NCBI GenBank assembly: GCA_013398955.1
Contig: VWPU01017401.1
Location: 496,001-560,000 of the forward strand
Origin: Callaeas wilsoni
Taxonomy: Eukaryota; Chordata; Aves; Passeriformes; Callaeidae
Direction of reading: 5' to 3'
DNA: 64,000 nt
Shown: piece by piece, positions 60,821 through 64,000 of the stretch
Layout: each line of letters opens with the position of its first letter
Position numbering within the stretch: position 1 is the first letter of the stretch
Made by a program: the position numbers and the translations under genes
The notes under the pieces: model-generated
Seen by the model: the letters and a program-made list of their open reading frames with translations, nothing else
Told to the model about the DNA's origin: nothing
Database searches by the model: none

Positions 60821-63800
60821 TCAAATTTATCTGAAATTTATTTTCCTAAATCTTCAGATATGTAAGCATCCCCTTCCACGTGCTACTTTTTTATATTTGA
60901 CAGGGTGCTTATTTTTTTCCTCAGGTAGGCTTGCTTGTAACAATTGACAGATTTTAAGATCTTCTCTTTAAGGTATGTATTGCAATAATTTTGCCTGCAC
61001 TGTGTATTATATTTTAAACTAAAGATTTAGATTTCCTTATTTTTCCCTTGAAATTTTAAACACTTCTGAATAGAAATTTATTACTGTAGAATTTCACCAG
61101 CTATTCACTAGAGCAACAGACGCAGAGAGCTGTATTAAATGTGTATGGTTTGTGGCATCTTGCCAACCTTTTTGTGCTGAAGCACAAACTAATTTGAGGC
61201 TTACATGTAATTTGTTACCGAACTGTATCAATAAACTGTAGTTAGTTTCTATATCTGTAGAATATAGTGGTATGTCCAAACCAAAACAAACCAACATTAA
61301 CTATTTATTTCAAAATTCCTAGCAAGATTCTGTTTCTTTGTGTCTCCTGGGTCACAGTTTCAACCCTGCTGCTCAATACATATTGCCCAAGTCATCCACC
61401 TTCACAGCTTTCCAAAATCTCTTCCTTTCCCTTATTGCTACTTTCAACAAATCAATACAACTTCATCCAAAACTCGTCCTTGCTTCTGTCCCGTCTCTGA
61501 TCCTCCTAACACTGAGAGGGTAGAAGAAGAGGGAGCGAGAGAGAGGGATGGCCCTTCTGTAATATGGATTGCAACCACTAAGCCTATGACAAATTTGAAG
61601 TAGCCTGAAATAATTTGTGCTCATTGCATGAAAAACTGATTATCTTGATGACAATTTTCTGAATGTGTCTGTTGATTTAACTCAAAGACTGCTGTTTCCA
61701 GGAAGGGAAAGGTTATAGAGCAGATGAGGTGACTTAACATCAAATACTAAAGGATTATGCAAGGAGCGTTATGCTTGGTTCTGGCTGACACTAACTCATT
61801 CCAGTCCTACTGAACTTCTTTAAGAATAATAAAATCTTTAGCACTGAAAGATCCGTCACAGTAAAAGCAAAATGCAGTTCATCAAAAAGCAGAAGACAAT
61901 TTTCTTGGTAAAAGGAACAGAGTCCAGAATCTGTCAGAAAACAGACGTTTTTAAGTCCCCTTTATAAGACATGTGATTTCAGGTTAGACAGATATAGCTC
62001 AAGAATTACATGTATAAATGCACAGAATTTTTGCCTGAAGAAACTGCGACATCACTAGGAACAGAAGGAAGTCCAGAAACCCCATAGGTTTTCCAAATAA
62101 TCACTACTAATACAAAGGATACTGTAAGACCAGGGACTGGTTAAACATGGGTAAAATCAGCAGCTCTGTCAGTAAGAGGCTGATGCATGAAATTTGAGAC
62201 CAAACAAGTGCCAGAGACATCAGAAACAGAAGAGAAACAAAAGTCTTAGAAAGTGGCCAGTCATTCCCAGACAGTTTTTCAGCCTCTTGAACAGCAGTCT
62301 TCTGCAATAAAATGCTCTGCTAAGCCAGGGAAGCCAAATGCATTTTAACGGTATCAAACGTCGATAGCAAAATTGCAGGAGAATACATATATGAAGAACA
62401 ATGCCAAGTTACAGACCCAGATTTTTGGAAGCAAAGGCCAGCAGCAGCAGGGACAGCAACAGGAGCAAGACTTTACCTGTGTCTGTAATGAGCTCATTTT
62501 GCATTTATCTGGAAACTCCCATATGCATTAGCATATACACACTTTTGACTATAATAGCCATTATAATATCTCTTCATCTATGATGCATTGTTCAGATACT
62601 TTTCTCAAAAGCAACCTTCATTAAGCTCATTTGTCTGAAATAGCCAGAATACTGAACAGCTGCAAGATCCCACACACTTGTCAAAGCTCATAGAAAAATA
62701 TGAATGTCTTAACGTTGTGTTATTTGAGAATTGATATGTTATTATACTGTCTTTAAGGCTTTATTATAATGCATGTGCTCAAGAAAGGAGAGTTAAAACT
62801 AAATAGTCATTCTTAATTTGGGGATTTCATTTAAGCTAAGCCGTAAAACACTAAGATGGGCAAATGCTGCCATTTCCTTCAGTGATCATTTAGGTGGATG
62901 TAATTTATATACTTGTGTTTTTATGTGCATAAATGGTGGGTGACATGAGCTCTGTAGCAGGAACAAGAACAAGTAGCAAGAACAAATCTTGAGAAAGCTA
63001 TAAGGTTCAAAACAGCAACAAAAAACCCCTAGTATGCGACTTTATTTTTTATCCTCTCGATACTTTTTTGGCTGCCTCCTTTGACTCTGCATTGTGCAAA
63101 CTGCATTCATTCTGTGTTCTTATCAGTTGCCAGTTACATTATATTGCCACTTATAACTGTTTCCTGACCAAGTTAAAACAACATATCAGCCCTAAATGAG
63201 GTTTCAGCAAAAAATCTCATACAAACAAGATATTCGGACCTACAGAGGTGCCCTTGAAACAGCTAAACTTCTAGTCCTTGACACTATGTCACTCAGACCT
63301 ACACCCTGGAAAACTGAGGTGGGTTTTCTCATATTACTGTCAAGATGTGTGGCAGAAAGTATGAAGTGGAAAAGTCTTCCACAGATCTGATGGTCTTAAT
63401 AACTATAGCATTTGCCATTCTCCTTGCATTTCTGTTAGTATAGTTTGGGAGAAACAGATTCAGTTCACGCCTCCCTTCTAAATCTTCAATATTTATTTTG
63501 ATTCTTTATGTTAATAAATAAATAAAATCCAGAGCCTTAGTTGCAGTATAAAACAGCACAATTCACTGCTGGGGCATAGAATTGATATACTAGATATTTC
63601 TCATTTATTAGCTTCATTCCTTTGCCTAGTCTCCTGCAGTAATGTTATTATTTCCCATGAGGGTCACATGAGATTTTTTCCCTTACTTGCTTTGTACATG
63701 TCTTTCTGTGTGTGCTTATTTATTTAATAGGCATTTTCTCCCTTTATCTGCTACTTATTTAAAGCTTTCACTATACCCATTTGATCTGAATACATTGGCT

Positions 63801-64000
63801 ATGCACGGCCTGTGCAACCAGGTCTGCTCTTAATGGTGTATTTACACCAGGTTTTCACATAATACCAAAGAGATCCATAACCAAAGTGATTTAGAAGATG
63901 ATTTCAATGTCCCTTTCCCCAGAACTGCTCTCCCTTTCTCAACAAGTAGGAAATGGCACTGAAGGGAAAGGATTTGCTTGCAACTCTGCTGTAAAAGCAC
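60821..64000. other. Unique AT-rich non-coding sequence, no gene seen
   Basis: Several overlapping frames at 61267-61603 have no recognised product. The region is AT-rich with an 'aataaataaataaaat' stretch near 63512. No transposable element or RNA gene is recognised. The end of the window cuts ordinary non-coding sequence. Confidence 0.5.

Noticed and set aside
1..64000. CRISPR arrays, operons, ribosome binding sites, phage or plasmid modules
   Set aside because: The sequence is vertebrate nuclear DNA. No regular direct-repeat arrays and no dense run of genes occur.
1..64000. tRNA, rRNA or known microRNA genes
   Set aside because: I saw no cloverleaf with A and B boxes and no familiar mature microRNA sequence. 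Hairpins were not folded systematically, so an unknown small RNA cannot be excluded.

Overview
The window looks like non-coding nuclear DNA from a bird, probably a neoavian. The evidence is the repeats. Several copies of the CR1 retrotransposon have the 3' ends seen in bird genomes. One long terminal repeat (LTR, 24.63-25.06 kb) begins with the motif I associate with the ERVL-like LTRs of songbirds, parrots, pigeons and other Neoaves. Much older amniote-age remnants (MIR-like SINEs and ancient CR1/L2-like LINEs) are also present. These assignments come from remembered consensus sequences, not a database search, and all repeat edges are approximate.

I found no protein-coding gene, coding exon, rRNA, tRNA or recognisable small RNA. 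Open reading frames are short (one reaches 241 codons), carry no domain I recognise, and are often explained by repeats or low-complexity tracts. The window therefore fits a gene desert or a very large intron. No operon, CRISPR array, plasmid, phage or other prokaryotic structure is present.

Layout: 0-24 kb is mostly unique sequence with one fairly clear MIR-like remnant (12.1 kb), a weaker one (18.9 kb), three AT-rich blocks that look like candidate conserved non-coding elements (about 8.0, 16.0 and 20.3 kb), and a CpG-rich patch at 22.4-22.7 kb. From 24.6 to 28.2 kb lies a repeat cluster: the LTR, then about 1.3 kb of very old CR1 on the minus strand, a short tandem duplication, and an old LINE remnant on the plus strand. 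The 28-41 kb part is mostly unique, with old CR1 fragments at 31.1 and 36.1 kb and a candidate regulatory block at 39.0 kb. The 41-50 kb part holds further CR1 and MIR remnants, including the best-preserved CR1 (48.53-49.36 kb, minus strand), followed closely by an older CR1 3' end on the opposite strand. The 52-60 kb part has a GC- and CpG-rich patch beside an AT-rich block (52.1-52.9 kb), more candidate regulatory blocks, and MIR-like remnants at 56.3 and 60.7 kb.

There is no set of genes to describe as a system. The most interesting content is the number of amniote-age retroposon remnants still legible in a bird, and the candidate conserved blocks. Together they suggest a regulatory landscape near a developmental gene outside the window. 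That last point is inference.
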